A DNA stretch of 64,000 bases. It comes from Rubritalea squalenifaciens DSM 18772 (lineage in GTDB: Bacteria; Verrucomicrobiota; Verrucomicrobiia; Verrucomicrobiales; Akkermansiaceae). The notes below the pieces were generated by a model. It was not told the origin of the DNA. It made no database searches and worked only from the letters and a program-made list of their open reading frames with translations. A program made the position numbers and the translations under genes. This document shows, piece by piece, positions 51,694-61,523 of this stretch; positions within the stretch are counted from its first letter, which is position 1, and every line of letters starts with the position of its first letter. The stretch lies in the NCBI RefSeq assembly GCF_900141815.1, contig NZ_FQYR01000003.1, forward strand, positions 558,001 through 622,000, read 5' to 3'.

Positions 51694-52612
51694 TATCTAC
51701 AGGCACAGGGGGAACCTCGTCGTAGAACTGCACCATGCCAGCAGGGTTGCTCGCGTGTCTGCGTGGGTCATGATAAGCGAATAAATAGGCGCGTGTATCT
51801 GAACTCAGTCTTAGAGTGCTGTTGTAGAATTGTCGCTTACTGCCATTCTTGGCGACCAAATGAGCTACAGCCTTAGTACGGTTCTTTTGGTTTACATTCG
51901 GTGAGAACCTACGTGATTCCATCGGCTTTAGAGTGTATTTTTTGAAGCCTGAGCCTACAGGAAGTTCGACTTCCAGTCCGTATGGCGTGGCATTGAAGAC
52001 CAAAAGAGAGCCTCCGGGGAGCTTCTGGGGGCTGGTGTCGAAAGACTTGATGACGGGGTCTTTCCAGCCTTCTTTTTGATTGGTTCTGTTGATGAGTGCC
52101 AGGAGAATATTGGACTGGTTCTCGCTGACTGTGGCAGAAGCGTAGCGTTTCAGTTCCATCTTGGCATCTTCACCTGCTACCTGTCGTCTGAGTAGGATAT
52201 CCAGTCTTGCACGGTAGGAGAGTTCTTGTTCCTGAGTACAGGCGTTCAAGATTAACGGTGAAGTAACCATTTTGCCCGTATCCACAGCCTTGCGCTCAGG
52301 AATGTAGACGAGAGGCGGGAGGTACTCGAAATCCTTTCCCATGACTTCGACTGGCGAGCCAGCTGGTATGGTCTCAGTGATGACCTCACCCTCAGGAGTC
52401 CTTAGTTTGATTACCTTGGGCTCTTTTGTTTGTTCAAACTTTGCGAGTCGTCGGTGCCCTAGAGCCACCATTCGTAATCCCAGTTTCTTTTCGTGGGCTT
52501 CGAATTGTGGTGACTCACCACCATTGGGCTGTTGTTCATCTTGAGCTAGTCCTGATATTGGAGGTATGAACAGGAGACAGCTTAGCATGATTGATTTGTA
52601 ATAATGATTCAT
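51671..52612 (-). CDS. secreted partner protein of giant pilin-like protein, copy 2
   Basis: 313 residues. Signal peptide about 1-23 (SIMLSCLLFIPPISGLAQ). The mature protein contains DPVIKSFDTSPQKLPGGSLLVFNA, which corresponds to DPKVNTYNLSKIKLDQSSIFMINA in the gene at 56623, so the two are diverged paralogues sharing a strand-rich core of about 80-100 residues (about 185-285), with a Lys/Arg-rich end. Family unknown. It stands 53 bases downstream of the giant pilin-like gene at 52666, the same arrangement as in the other copy. Confidence 0.8.
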   Translation of the reverse strand: MNHYYKSIMLSCLLFIPPISGLAQDEQQPNGGESPQFEAHEKKLGLRMVALGHRRLAKFEQTKEPKVIKLRTPEGEVITETIPAGSPVEVMGKDFEYLPPLVYIPERKAVDTGKMVTSPLILNACTQEQELSYRARLDILLRRQVAGEDAKMELKRYASATVSENQSNILLALINRTNQKEGWKDPVIKSFDTSPQKLPGGSLLVFNATPYGLEVELPVGSGFKKYTLKPMESRRFSPNVNQKNRTKAVAHLVAKNGSKRQFYNSTLRLSSDTRAYLFAYHDPRRHASNPAGMVQFYDEVPPVPVDKNQASAN

Positions 52613-52665
52613 AGCTATTCTGCGGTAATAAGAGATTACCAGGAGGTCAGTTATTTTTGAAGGTG

Positions 52666-55600
52666 TTAGTTCATAGAGATCTCATCAGGATTGAGCCATC
52701 TGAAGGATTCGATTTTGTACTTTCGTCCAAAGTCCTTGTTGAGCTCTGAGTTTAGATCATCGAATTTTACAGTCGCATTGTCCGCACTAGAGTCGATGTA
52801 TTCAGAGGTCCGTTGAACCACGGCTTCACACCAGGCGGTGGCCATGACTCGTCCCTTAGAGTCACGTGATTCACCATAAGCACGGATACGGAAGGTATCA
52901 GAACGAGGTGTGAGTAAGGCTCCGATGGTTTCGAGAACCTTACCTTGGGTTAGGTGAGCTGGCGAGTTGGCATAGCATTCGTTTGGCAAATTCGCTGTCG
53001 CAAAGCCCTCAGCACCTCCAGCAACCAGCGAAGCTTTGGTATACTCTTGGCCTGATTTAATCGGGATGTCTCTCAGGCTGGCATTCAAGGCCGCCTTTTG
53101 AATGGCGATTTCGATAGGTCCAGCATAGCTGAGGAGGTCTTCTTCTGTTTGTTCTGCAAGAGTAGGAGCTGCATTCGGATCAATCTCGGCCTGTCTTAAT
53201 CTGCGATTTACAAAGTCAGATAGTGAAATGAATGGAGCACGTCGTTTGACTTGTACTACGATCTGTTCTGCTAATCTATTCAGTTCTTGCTCGTTTAGCT
53301 GTCTGTAACCAGTCCAGGTTTCTGAATCCATAGAACCTCCAGGTGTGGTGCCGTTGCCAGCAGGTGCTGAGATGCCCGGGAATGGCGCGGCATTGTCAGC
53401 CGTATTCTTCCCATCAATATCCATGCCCATATTCATAGACAGAAGAGCTTTCCAGGCGATGACGTTTGTTGAATTGACGGAGTGATGATTATGCAGTCTC
53501 AAGTTTTTAGCTATAGTATCTGCCGCTTTCTCCTGATTATCATTAAGGTTAGCGCCGGAGTCATTGACTACATAGATGTTTGGGTTAGGTAGTGATCCTT
53601 TTTCCGTATATGAACTGAGGCTGGTATTTTGTGGTTTGGTAGAGAAGAAAAAATCGTCCCAGAGAGCATGGTTGATCTCATACCTGTAATCATATGCGGC
53701 GTAATTGGTTTCCGGATCGTAGGAGTTTTCCCACCAAGTCGCATTGCCAGTAACACGCGATTGATGCAGCCCGTTCCACCACATGCTCTTGTATTGATTT
53801 TTGGGAAATGCTGTGTGCTCGCGCGGGGATGTGACTGGCACCATACTTTCTCCAATAATGAATGAAGGAGCACTGAATTCATGGGTCAGAGGTGCCTGTC
53901 TTAATTGGCCTATGGAATATACATCAACCTCTGCTGGAGGAATGTCGAATATGGTATAGCGCAGTTCGCCTAGGCTGCTGCTGTTCATGAACGGGGAGGT
54001 CTCAGCTACGCCTTCAGAGGTGTACCTGGGTAACATAAAGGGATCCAAGTATCCGGGTTGCTCCTGGTTCTCACTGGCCAAGGGTCCGAATGAATATTCA
54101 TGCTTAACAGTTGGAATCCAGAAGATCCAGTCCCAGGGTGTTCTACGGTAAAAGGGGGATCTCATGTTAGAAAGTTCCCAGATAGGGTAGTTCCAGAAGG
54201 CGTTCGGCAAATTAGCCATATTCTCAGCAGTTTCTCTAAAAGATTTCAGACGCATGCCAATCTTTGTGCGGTTATCTGGAGGTACTGAATTTGCTGAGGA
54301 CATCTTAAGTACAGGCAGCCAAGGGCGGTTGATGTCATGCCAGCGCCCTTCATTGCCACGTACCCAGTTGTGGATGTCCATCGTATGCACGATTGGGTAA
54401 TTGGGGCTGTCTGTGCTGCCAGAAATGACCTGGTCATAGCGTGTCGGTCCGTTTGATAGACGCAGGCGGGCAGAGGTCGATTCACCGTATCCAATGTGAT
54501 AGCCGTTTTGCCAGAAGCGTTTGAATTTGTATTGAATATTTTTGCTGGTGTTGATGGCTGGGCCACCGGCCATGTCTACATAGAAGCAATTGAGATCCAT
54601 AGGGTCGCTCTCTGCGCTCAGAATGTTATTTTGAATAGCGCCATCACGATATTCGAGCTTCTGTGGGGTGGTGTTTTTAGGTGTAAACACGAGCGACTGT
54701 CCAGGTTCGATCTCGACTGGATCCAGGAAAAAGAACATGTAGGCCGTTCTTGCCTTGGCTCCATCATTGCCGAGAATATTACCCCAGTAGGATGAATTCC
54801 AATTGTATGAATCGGGTTTGCCGTCTTTGTTCGCATCTTGGTTGGTTTCAATCTGAAGAGTTGCTCTCTGATTAATTTGGACGAAATAACCAGATGTTCT
54901 GATGGTGACGTTGTATGGGTTCCAGAGGGTGACTCGAGGATAAAGCAAGAGTGAGATGTTCTTTGATGCTGCAGAGTTGATGACTGGGCGTGCATAAAAG
55001 CTGTACTCGACGATGTAAGGGTGTACACCAGCTTTAATGACCTTGGTGGGGTCTGGATAATCTTGCAGCGCTCCACCGCCGTATTTGGCGATCTGGGGAT
55101 TGATTGTACGATTCTTGCCTGCCATATTTCCTAGTTTGATATAATCACGAAGAATACCAAATTTTGGAGAAAGCCTCTTGAAGCGGTCATGTTCAAGCAT
55201 CGGGGTTTCATCGATGAGTAAGGTCTGGTTTTGACCGTCCAGTTCACCTAATCCAGCGCTTGAGGTGTTTTGTATGAATGGTGTTAGGTCTTTCTTGAAC
55301 TCACCTGTGAGGGTGTTGATGATGAGCGCGCTATTGTGGCTGGTGATTTCCTGGCTGTGAGTTTTTAGGAAGTCTCTGGCGAGTTGATTCGCGGAACCAT
55401 CTGGGTCCAAGGCTCCAGTTCCATAGCTCACATAGCGGTTTGTTTGCTCGGAGTCTTGAACAAGCTCGTCATCGGCGAGGTTGGACAAGGGTTGAGTCTC
55501 AGATAGTTTGGCGTATTGGCGTTTTTGGCCCGTATAGAGATTGGCATAACCTCCATCACTAACAGATTCGATGCTTGGTTGCGCTGATACATTCTTGTTA

Positions 55601-56256
55601 TATTGAATAATAGGGGAGGCCATGCCAAGGTCTGTAACGTGGTATGCATAACTTCCTGTTTTTTTGCCATTAGACTTTGTGGAGACAAGTGGAGCTAGCA
55701 CTGGATCGCCATTATCGAATCCTAAAGCGATGGCGTCCGTACCTTCTGACAGCTCACTGACACGTGGATCAAAGTTACCTTTTTCTGATCCGCTAACAAG
55801 CCAGGTCAGGACTTGTTCTTTATGATCGATGTGTCCCGGATCAGAGGGGTTACGGCGGTCAGAGTGATAACCATTTTGCTCTTGATAGATAATGGGATCA
55901 CCATCTTCTGTCACTGTCGACCATACGCCTACCGTTGATGGGTGGTTAACATCTTCAATGGGTAAAGTATCTGGGTCACTATCAAATACGCTGGCGGTAG
56001 CTGTTACCCTTTGGTCAGGTCCAGTGTATTTTTGGAGTTGTGCCAGAGCAATCGTGATTGCCAGGCGCGCATTGGCTTTGGCCTCTGCTTCATATTTTTC
56101 TCCTGATACAACTCGTGATGTGTTGCTGGATAGCGTAATGACGCCCATGGCAATCGTCACTAAGAGTATGAGGATTGTTATGGTCGAAACGAGTGCAAAG
56201 CCTAATCGATCTACGTGAGTAGAGCTTGCCACTCTACTGGGTTTGGTGATGTACAT
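52666..56256 (-). CDS. giant pilin-headed surface/secretion protein, Verrucomicrobia type, copy 2
   Basis: 1196 residues. After a basic leader the pilin-type segment GFALVSTITILILLVTIAMG (about 19-38) forms one membrane helix, followed by ANARLAITIALAQLQKYTGPDQRVTA (pilin-like helix, 65-90 region). Central 800 residues are beta-rich with many W, Y, N and G and no motif I know. C-terminal blocks IVVQVKRRAPFISLSDFVNRRL (about 1020), DTFRIRAYGESRD (about 1125) and MATAWCEAVVQRTSEY are shared with the copy at 57601. The shape resembles GspK-type minor pseudopilins scaled up. I associate it with the large hypothetical families around the Verru_Chthon cassettes, from memory. Confidence 0.85.
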   Translation of the reverse strand: MYITKPSRVASSTHVDRLGFALVSTITILILLVTIAMGVITLSSNTSRVVSGEKYEAEAKANARLAITIALAQLQKYTGPDQRVTATASVFDSDPDTLPIEDVNHPSTVGVWSTVTEDGDPIIYQEQNGYHSDRRNPSDPGHIDHKEQVLTWLVSGSEKGNFDPRVSELSEGTDAIALGFDNGDPVLAPLVSTKSNGKKTGSYAYHVTDLGMASPIIQYNKNVSAQPSIESVSDGGYANLYTGQKRQYAKLSETQPLSNLADDELVQDSEQTNRYVSYGTGALDPDGSANQLARDFLKTHSQEITSHNSALIINTLTGEFKKDLTPFIQNTSSAGLGELDGQNQTLLIDETPMLEHDRFKRLSPKFGILRDYIKLGNMAGKNRTINPQIAKYGGGALQDYPDPTKVIKAGVHPYIVEYSFYARPVINSAASKNISLLLYPRVTLWNPYNVTIRTSGYFVQINQRATLQIETNQDANKDGKPDSYNWNSSYWGNILGNDGAKARTAYMFFFLDPVEIEPGQSLVFTPKNTTPQKLEYRDGAIQNNILSAESDPMDLNCFYVDMAGGPAINTSKNIQYKFKRFWQNGYHIGYGESTSARLRLSNGPTRYDQVISGSTDSPNYPIVHTMDIHNWVRGNEGRWHDINRPWLPVLKMSSANSVPPDNRTKIGMRLKSFRETAENMANLPNAFWNYPIWELSNMRSPFYRRTPWDWIFWIPTVKHEYSFGPLASENQEQPGYLDPFMLPRYTSEGVAETSPFMNSSSLGELRYTIFDIPPAEVDVYSIGQLRQAPLTHEFSAPSFIIGESMVPVTSPREHTAFPKNQYKSMWWNGLHQSRVTGNATWWENSYDPETNYAAYDYRYEINHALWDDFFFSTKPQNTSLSSYTEKGSLPNPNIYVVNDSGANLNDNQEKAADTIAKNLRLHNHHSVNSTNVIAWKALLSMNMGMDIDGKNTADNAAPFPGISAPAGNGTTPGGSMDSETWTGYRQLNEQELNRLAEQIVVQVKRRAPFISLSDFVNRRLRQAEIDPNAAPTLAEQTEEDLLSYAGPIEIAIQKAALNASLRDIPIKSGQEYTKASLVAGGAEGFATANLPNECYANSPAHLTQGKVLETIGALLTPRSDTFRIRAYGESRDSKGRVMATAWCEAVVQRTSEYIDSSADNATVKFDDLNSELNKDFGRKYKIESFRWLNPDEISMN

Positions 56257-56300
56257 TGTTTATCTCTGAGTCTGCGTGTATAAGAGTGCGTCTTCCTGAT

Positions 56301-56353
56301 GGTGTGTTATGTAAGATATCCTAATTTAGGATTTTGGGTATGTATAACACGCC
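56301..56353. repeat. nested inverted repeat upstream of the pilin-like gene
   Basis: Outer arms ggtgtgttat (56301-56310) and ataacacgcc (56344-56353) are complementary with one G-U; inside lies the near-perfect palindrome atcctaatttaggat (56318-56332). It is 45-97 bases before the gene's ATG on the minus strand. It could be a protein-binding operator or an RNA leader hairpin. Confidence 0.6.
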
Positions 56354-56555
56354 TAGAAAGAGTGGGTTGAATTGTTTGGTTGCAGAGATATTCAATTAAA
56401 CTGCTCCTCGGGACATTTGCAAAATCTGCATCTGATGAAATTCTGCACAACAGCTTATACAGAATAGTGGGAGGCTTCGGTCTTAGGGTTCCAGAATGGG
56501 GGGAGATTCATATTCGGTAAGGCTCTTCTGTGATGAATGACGACCATGCTGCTAC

Positions 56556-56587
56556 GAAAAAGGCGCTGCAATTTTTTGCAGCGCCTT
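56556..56587 (-). terminator. intrinsic terminator of the copy-1 module
   Basis: A 12-bp perfect stem (aaggcgctgcaa / ttgcagcgcctt) with loop tttt. On the minus strand it is followed by tttttcg. It ends the transcript of the module 57601-61302 plus 56623. Confidence 0.88.
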
Positions 56588-56622
56588 AGTGCGATGAGGT
56601 TTTGTAAGATGAGATTCAGAGC

Positions 56623-57549
56623 CTATGGCTGGGGACGATAAATGGGGGCATCCTGGCAGTTTTCATCAGCCTTGATCTTGCTCCGAGCGAGTTTGAAGCC
56701 TCGGAAATCCTCCTGCGGAGTAACGGGGTAAGTCACGAACAAGTAGGTGAAGTTCTTGGCATTGGGGAGTGCAAGATCCTGAGGATTGGCCCATTTTCTG
56801 CCATCAGGAGAGGCTGCAAGTTTCATTTTAACACCGTTTTCTTTGAGAGAGGGAAATACCTTTGTAGCGTAAGGTTTCAGAGCAAATTTTTCATCGTGTA
56901 GATATCCACCAATGTAGCGCTCTGATCCCGCATTGATCATAAAGATAGAGGACTGGTCGAGTTTGATTTTACTGAGATTATACGTATTCACTTTGGGGTC
57001 AGTCCACTTTTTGGTTTTGAGCGGTTTGGTCACTGTTACCAGAAGCCTCTTTTGTTCAGGCTGCATCTTATAGGAAAAAGCTTTTTTAAATACTTCCTTA
57101 CCCTCCTTATTTCTTTTCATTTCGTAAAAATCCAAGATAGGGGTTTTGGGTTTAAGTCGAACAGGATTCCCTAAGCTATTCAGGTTGCAGGAGACTACTT
57201 GATAGTGGTCTCCAGTCTTCAAATAGTATCTCGTTGGTGGTCTCTCGTCTTCTGGTCTGATGACTACCTGAAGTCCAGTTTCATGAGAGGGGGCGGACCG
57301 GGTTTCGCCTTCACCTTCACCCTCGGTAGGAGTACTGTTTGCATTCGGAGTATCAGCAGGGGCTTTTTTCTTAGGAGCCTGGTGTTTAAAGATCATTAGC
57401 TCCTGTGGGCCGATGGGCATGATTTGTACATCAATGTATGGCGGAGCTTTCTCTTCAGGTTTAGGGACTGGCTGAGGAGCGTCCTGTGCTGTCAAGAACT
57501 GCGTGGATAGAGCCAGTGCAAGCGTCGTAAACAAAGTACGTCTAGTCAT
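56623..57549 (-). CDS. secreted partner protein of giant pilin-like protein, copy 1
   Basis: 308 residues. Signal peptide about 1-21 (LFTTLALALSTQFLTA, AQ cut). A P/K/E/T-rich stretch at about 24-90 contains the run EGEGEGE, then a strand-rich body: IVIRPEDE, RYYLKTGDHYQVVSC, DPKVNTYNLSKIKLDQSS. It is related to the 51671 protein in the core but diverged elsewhere. 51 bases separate it from the giant pilin-like gene upstream. Function unknown; co-occurrence in both modules suggests it works with, or is exported alongside, the giant protein. Confidence 0.8.
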   Translation of the reverse strand: MTRRTLFTTLALALSTQFLTAQDAPQPVPKPEEKAPPYIDVQIMPIGPQELMIFKHQAPKKKAPADTPNANSTPTEGEGEGETRSAPSHETGLQVVIRPEDERPPTRYYLKTGDHYQVVSCNLNSLGNPVRLKPKTPILDFYEMKRNKEGKEVFKKAFSYKMQPEQKRLLVTVTKPLKTKKWTDPKVNTYNLSKIKLDQSSIFMINAGSERYIGGYLHDEKFALKPYATKVFPSLKENGVKMKLAASPDGRKWANPQDLALPNAKNFTYLFVTYPVTPQEDFRGFKLARSKIKADENCQDAPIYRPQP

Positions 57550-57600
57550 GGATATAATGAGTTTTAGTATTTTAAGTCAGTCAGTTTGAAATCAGTCTTA

Positions 57601-60600
57601 CTATTCTGCTGGTTCTAATTCATTACGCTGAAGCCATCTAAAGCTCGTGATGATGAATCTTCTGCCAGGGTCGTTCTCAACTCCAGCGATAGGGTTGAGT
57701 GCAGCCTGTGTGGTATCCGGATTGATTGGTTCCGGAATACGTTGAACGGTCGCCTCGCACCATGCCTTAGCCATGACTTTGCCATCTGTGGAGAGAGACT
57801 CTCCGTAAGCGCGGATGGTGAATGTATCTGAGCGGGCAGTAAGGACACTGCCGACTTGTTGGAGAATGTCGTTCTGAGTCAAGTAACCAGGAGCACCCTC
57901 GGCCTTGGAGAGCCGTACTGGCTGTGACTCACCATTTGCCTGGTATTCAAAGCTTCCATAGGTTTGCGCATGTGGGGTGCGAGTTGGTCCACCCCAGTAT
58001 TCAGCACCATAAGTATAATTGTCTTCGGCCTCTTTAGCTGTGGGCAGGTTGAAATCACTTGGTGAAGAGCTGTCAAGGCGATCATTAATGCCTGAGTTGT
58101 TGATGGCAGCCTGAAGTGCGCCAAAGAACTCTATCTCGTCGTCCTCGCCGTCTGGTGTGTCCAGTCTGCGGTTCACGAAATCAGCTACTCCAATGAATGG
58201 TGCTCTTTTCTTCACTTGGACTACGATCTTCTCAGCCAGCAGGGTAATCTCTTGATCGGTCAGATCACGGTAGCCGGCCCAGAGTAGATCCTCATTAGCA
58301 GATGCAGCACTTCCCGCACCTTTCTCACTGATTAGCAAACTGGAGAAGGGGTTTGCTGAGAAGTTGCTTCCATTTCTGGATGGGAGCTTCACTCCATTGA
58401 ATGAGCGAAGTAACGCTTCCCAGGCCAACTTGCTGGTGGAGTTTACATTGAAGCCACCTTGGATCATCAAGCTGTTAGCCGCCTTGTGGTAGTTAGTTAA
58501 GTCTGGGCGGTTGTTTGATGAAGGGTCAAAGGTGTTGAGTACCATGCGTGAATTAGGCAATGGTGTGTTTGAATCCCATTTGTCGTTGTTCCAGGTAGCC
58601 GATGGGCCAGAGATAGGAACGGATGAAAGGAAGTATTTATCCCACATGAAGTAATTGGTCTCGTAAGCCATATCAAAGATCATGGGGTTATCTCCAGCTT
58701 CGCTGAGAAGGTGGACTTCATCATTGTTGCCTTCAAAGAGGCGGTTGAGCTTATCTTGCCAGCTTTGTCGTTGGTCGCTGAATGTCAGCGAGGTAGTCTG
58801 TGGATCTACGTACGGAGAGCAAATGCCTGTACCGATCACATAGGATGGGTGCCATACATGAGGCGTGAACTGAACATGTTGCAACTGGCCGAGTGATTGT
58901 GGTGAGATCACTGTGTCAGGAAGCTCGAAAAGAGGGAAGACTTGCTCTGAGCTGGTAAACGTGTTGTTAAAGAATGGAGAAGTACGGAATTTACCGGAGT
59001 CTGCGCTGTAGTGTGGTGAGACCTCTGGGTCATTCCAAGCAGGGAACTGTCGTGTTTGCGAAATTGGACCCCAGGAATAGAGGTGGGCGCGGCCACTGCC
59101 ATAGGCTGTGTTTTCAGCGGTCGACCCTGTGCCAGCGCCTGTGTAGACCTGACCAAACATGTTGTCAGAATCCCAACGGTGAATGTGTCTTGCCCTGACG
59201 TTGTTGTGGACGAGTGGGGCATAGTACCAAGGTTCGCGAAGTGCCTTGCCATATACGCGGTTTGAGTAACTTTCGTAGAAGTGCTTCCAGCGCATGCCGT
59301 ATCCAATGATAGTTTCAGGGATGATGTTCTGTGCGAGATGGTTACCGATAGGTTCAACAACACGAGGCGGTCTGTAGCCTGGCAGCCAGCGTCCGTTGTT
59401 GCCTCGAGAATAGTTGTCGATGTAATAGCGCTGGATAGCAGGGAAACTGTCGCGGCCAAGATCGGTAAACTTAGGATTACCGGATCCACCTTTAGCTGCA
59501 TAGAGGTATACAGACTGTACTGGTTTATCACCATGCCAGAGGATGCCTCCTCCATAGTTCATTCTGATCGTATTAGGGATGTAGTCTTTGCGTAACTGTT
59601 TGTTGCTACCATTTCCGTTGCTGTTCTTTACGAAGCGATAAAAGCAGTTGAGGTCTGTTGGGTCTGTGCTGGCACTCAAGCGGTTGCCTCCGATGCCTGA
59701 ATTGGAGCGGGCAAAGGGTTTGGCCTTGGAGAAGAGTGATGCGCCGCTTGGGTCCGCGGTGAATTGAAGGCACTCACCCGGCTCGAATGTGGTGCCTGGA
59801 ATGGTGAAGATAATTCTGTCATTTCCGCCGTAACCAAAGTTATAGTTAATTGTGGTGCGGATTTTATCAGTCTGGATTCTCCCATTACCGTCTTTGTATT
59901 GGTACTCCATATCGTAGTAATCATTCCCTTTGAACTCGAAGGCGACGTAAAGGTCAGGCGTCTTGAGGCGGACGTTATATGGGTTCCAGAGTACTACACG
60001 TGGGTAAATTAACTCATAGATGTAGCGGGAAACTGGATCGTATGAGTAGTTCGTTTGATAGACAGCCTCCATCAAAGTTGGTTGAATAGGCTGTTTGGTA
60101 AAGTTGTTAAGTTCAGCAGTTTTGTACGTGCTGTCGTAGTTGGCAAAGGTCATCTCGATCGTCTGAGATCCCCTTTGTCCAGAGAGCTGATCTTTAAGAT
60201 TGTACCATTCACGGATAGCGCCAAACTTTGGCCCGATGAGGTCACGCTGAGGCATGTCGAAGAGAATCGGGGTGGTGTCATTGATGCCTTGCATGCTGCC
60301 GCTGCCTTGGACATCACCGTTACTTTCAAGATAAGCAGTTAGGTTCTTTTTAAGTCCTCCTTTGACAGGGTCTGCCAAGACACTGAGTGACTGGGTGGTG
60401 ACGTCATGGCGGAGCATTTTAACCGCCTTTTTAAGGTCTGGATCAATAGGAGATGAGCCCATGCTTGCCAAGCTGGACTGGTTTTGGGTGAGAATTTTTG
60501 CAATTTCCCTGTTGGTGAGTTGGGCATAGTCAGAGAAGACATTGCCTAAACCAAATCGGTTTGGGGAAAGGACTTGATAGAGAGTTTCATAGTTCGTCAT

Positions 60601-61302
60601 GTCCGGTTGGTCAGAGCTATCATCATCAGCAAGGGAAATGTTAGCTTTGGTGTTTTCATCACTGACCCAGTAGGCGTAGCTACCTGTCTTGTTAGCTAGC
60701 GAAACCTTTTCTGCATACACGCTTTTCTCTCTAATGGTCTGCTTTGTTTCGTCTGAACTGTCAGAGGCTGCGTTATAGAGGATGACAGGATTGTTGAGTG
60801 TGGATTGCGGGGAGCTCTGATTACCGCTGACCAGCCACTGTAATACTTGATCGGACTTTTCATAATTATTAGCTCGATCATCGATGAGTGGGCCGTCTTG
60901 AGTCGGATGAATGAAGGGGGTGTCACTTGTGCTGCCTTTCAGTCCATTGGTTTTCCACACGCCCACCCAGTGCTGGTGTTCGACTCCATCAATAGCTTCT
61001 GATTCTGGGTCAGTATCCAGTATGGAAGCGGTGGCGGTGACGCGTTGGTCTGGTCCTGCATATTTTTGCAGTTGTCCAATGGCGATTGACAGAGCTAGCC
61101 GGGCATTGGCCTGGGCTTCTGCTGCATATCTGTCTTGAGTGGCTCCTTTGGAGGAGATGGTGGATAAGGAGATGACTCCAAGTCCAATCATGAGCAAAAG
61201 CATCATCACGGTGATGGTGGATACCAAAGCAAATCCGTGGCGCTTGAGTTGTTTTTTGACTAGTATATTAGTCGTTGGGTTTACGAGAGCAGGTTTCATC
61301 AT
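57601..61302 (-). CDS. giant pilin-headed surface/secretion protein, Verrucomicrobia type, copy 1
   Basis: 1233 residues. Basic leader (VKKQLKRHG), then pilin-type helix FALVSTITVMMLLLMIGLGV (about 24-43), then ANARLALSIAIGQLQKYAGP (about 66-85). The middle is beta-rich and asparagine-, tyrosine- and tryptophan-rich. Near the C-terminus are VQVKKRAPFIGVADFVNRRL (about 1055), DTFTIRAYGESLS (about 1170), AKAWCEATVQR. The same blocks occur in the 52666 protein, so the genes are tandem duplicates with extensive divergence in the middle. The second ATG (codon 2) is an alternative start. Export probably depends on a type II/IV-pilus-like system not in this window. Confidence 0.86.
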   Translation of the reverse strand: MMKPALVNPTTNILVKKQLKRHGFALVSTITVMMLLLMIGLGVISLSTISSKGATQDRYAAEAQANARLALSIAIGQLQKYAGPDQRVTATASILDTDPESEAIDGVEHQHWVGVWKTNGLKGSTSDTPFIHPTQDGPLIDDRANNYEKSDQVLQWLVSGNQSSPQSTLNNPVILYNAASDSSDETKQTIREKSVYAEKVSLANKTGSYAYWVSDENTKANISLADDDSSDQPDMTNYETLYQVLSPNRFGLGNVFSDYAQLTNREIAKILTQNQSSLASMGSSPIDPDLKKAVKMLRHDVTTQSLSVLADPVKGGLKKNLTAYLESNGDVQGSGSMQGINDTTPILFDMPQRDLIGPKFGAIREWYNLKDQLSGQRGSQTIEMTFANYDSTYKTAELNNFTKQPIQPTLMEAVYQTNYSYDPVSRYIYELIYPRVVLWNPYNVRLKTPDLYVAFEFKGNDYYDMEYQYKDGNGRIQTDKIRTTINYNFGYGGNDRIIFTIPGTTFEPGECLQFTADPSGASLFSKAKPFARSNSGIGGNRLSASTDPTDLNCFYRFVKNSNGNGSNKQLRKDYIPNTIRMNYGGGILWHGDKPVQSVYLYAAKGGSGNPKFTDLGRDSFPAIQRYYIDNYSRGNNGRWLPGYRPPRVVEPIGNHLAQNIIPETIIGYGMRWKHFYESYSNRVYGKALREPWYYAPLVHNNVRARHIHRWDSDNMFGQVYTGAGTGSTAENTAYGSGRAHLYSWGPISQTRQFPAWNDPEVSPHYSADSGKFRTSPFFNNTFTSSEQVFPLFELPDTVISPQSLGQLQHVQFTPHVWHPSYVIGTGICSPYVDPQTTSLTFSDQRQSWQDKLNRLFEGNNDEVHLLSEAGDNPMIFDMAYETNYFMWDKYFLSSVPISGPSATWNNDKWDSNTPLPNSRMVLNTFDPSSNNRPDLTNYHKAANSLMIQGGFNVNSTSKLAWEALLRSFNGVKLPSRNGSNFSANPFSSLLISEKGAGSAASANEDLLWAGYRDLTDQEITLLAEKIVVQVKKRAPFIGVADFVNRRLDTPDGEDDEIEFFGALQAAINNSGINDRLDSSSPSDFNLPTAKEAEDNYTYGAEYWGGPTRTPHAQTYGSFEYQANGESQPVRLSKAEGAPGYLTQNDILQQVGSVLTARSDTFTIRAYGESLSTDGKVMAKAWCEATVQRIPEPINPDTTQAALNPIAGVENDPGRRFIITSFRWLQRNELEPAE

Positions 61303-61523
61303 GATACTAATACGTGTTTACGATGTATTTATAATGTACCACTTTTGTTTTTTCTGTGTAGCAAAGAATGGTTGTTTTATGAATTGATGCGCAATTGTGA
61401 AAAATGTCCCTTTGCGTGCTGTGTTACAGGTTATCAGATCTAGCACAGATAAGGTGGGTTCGAAGTGAGATAAGTCACTTCGGTGAGAAGGGGAAGCGGA
61501 GATGTACTGGTATCAGTGGCGAG
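61303..61523. other. intergenic region with an 8-bp perfect hairpin
   Basis: 221 bases between the pilin-like gene start and the pseudouridine synthase stop. It holds AT-rich sequence near 61303-61380 that should include the promoter of copy 1, and the inverted repeat cgaagtga-gataag-tcacttcg at 61461-61482, which has no T-run on either side and is not a clear terminator. Confidence 0.6.

Larger units (their letters stand above)
56257..56622. other. intergenic region with nested inverted repeat and terminator
   Basis: 366 bases between the two module copies; no gene seen. It contains a nested inverted repeat at 56301-56353 (described separately) upstream of the 56256 start, and an intrinsic terminator at 56556-56587. 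The promoter of copy 2 is expected here. Confidence 0.7.

Noticed and set aside
58908-59555. 215-codon open frame inside the giant pilin-like gene
   Set aside because: Same strand but another frame; Ser/Thr-rich low-information translation typical of an out-of-frame reading.
61461-61482. Terminator of the pseudouridine synthase gene
   Set aside because: The 8-bp stem is perfect but no T-run follows on either strand.
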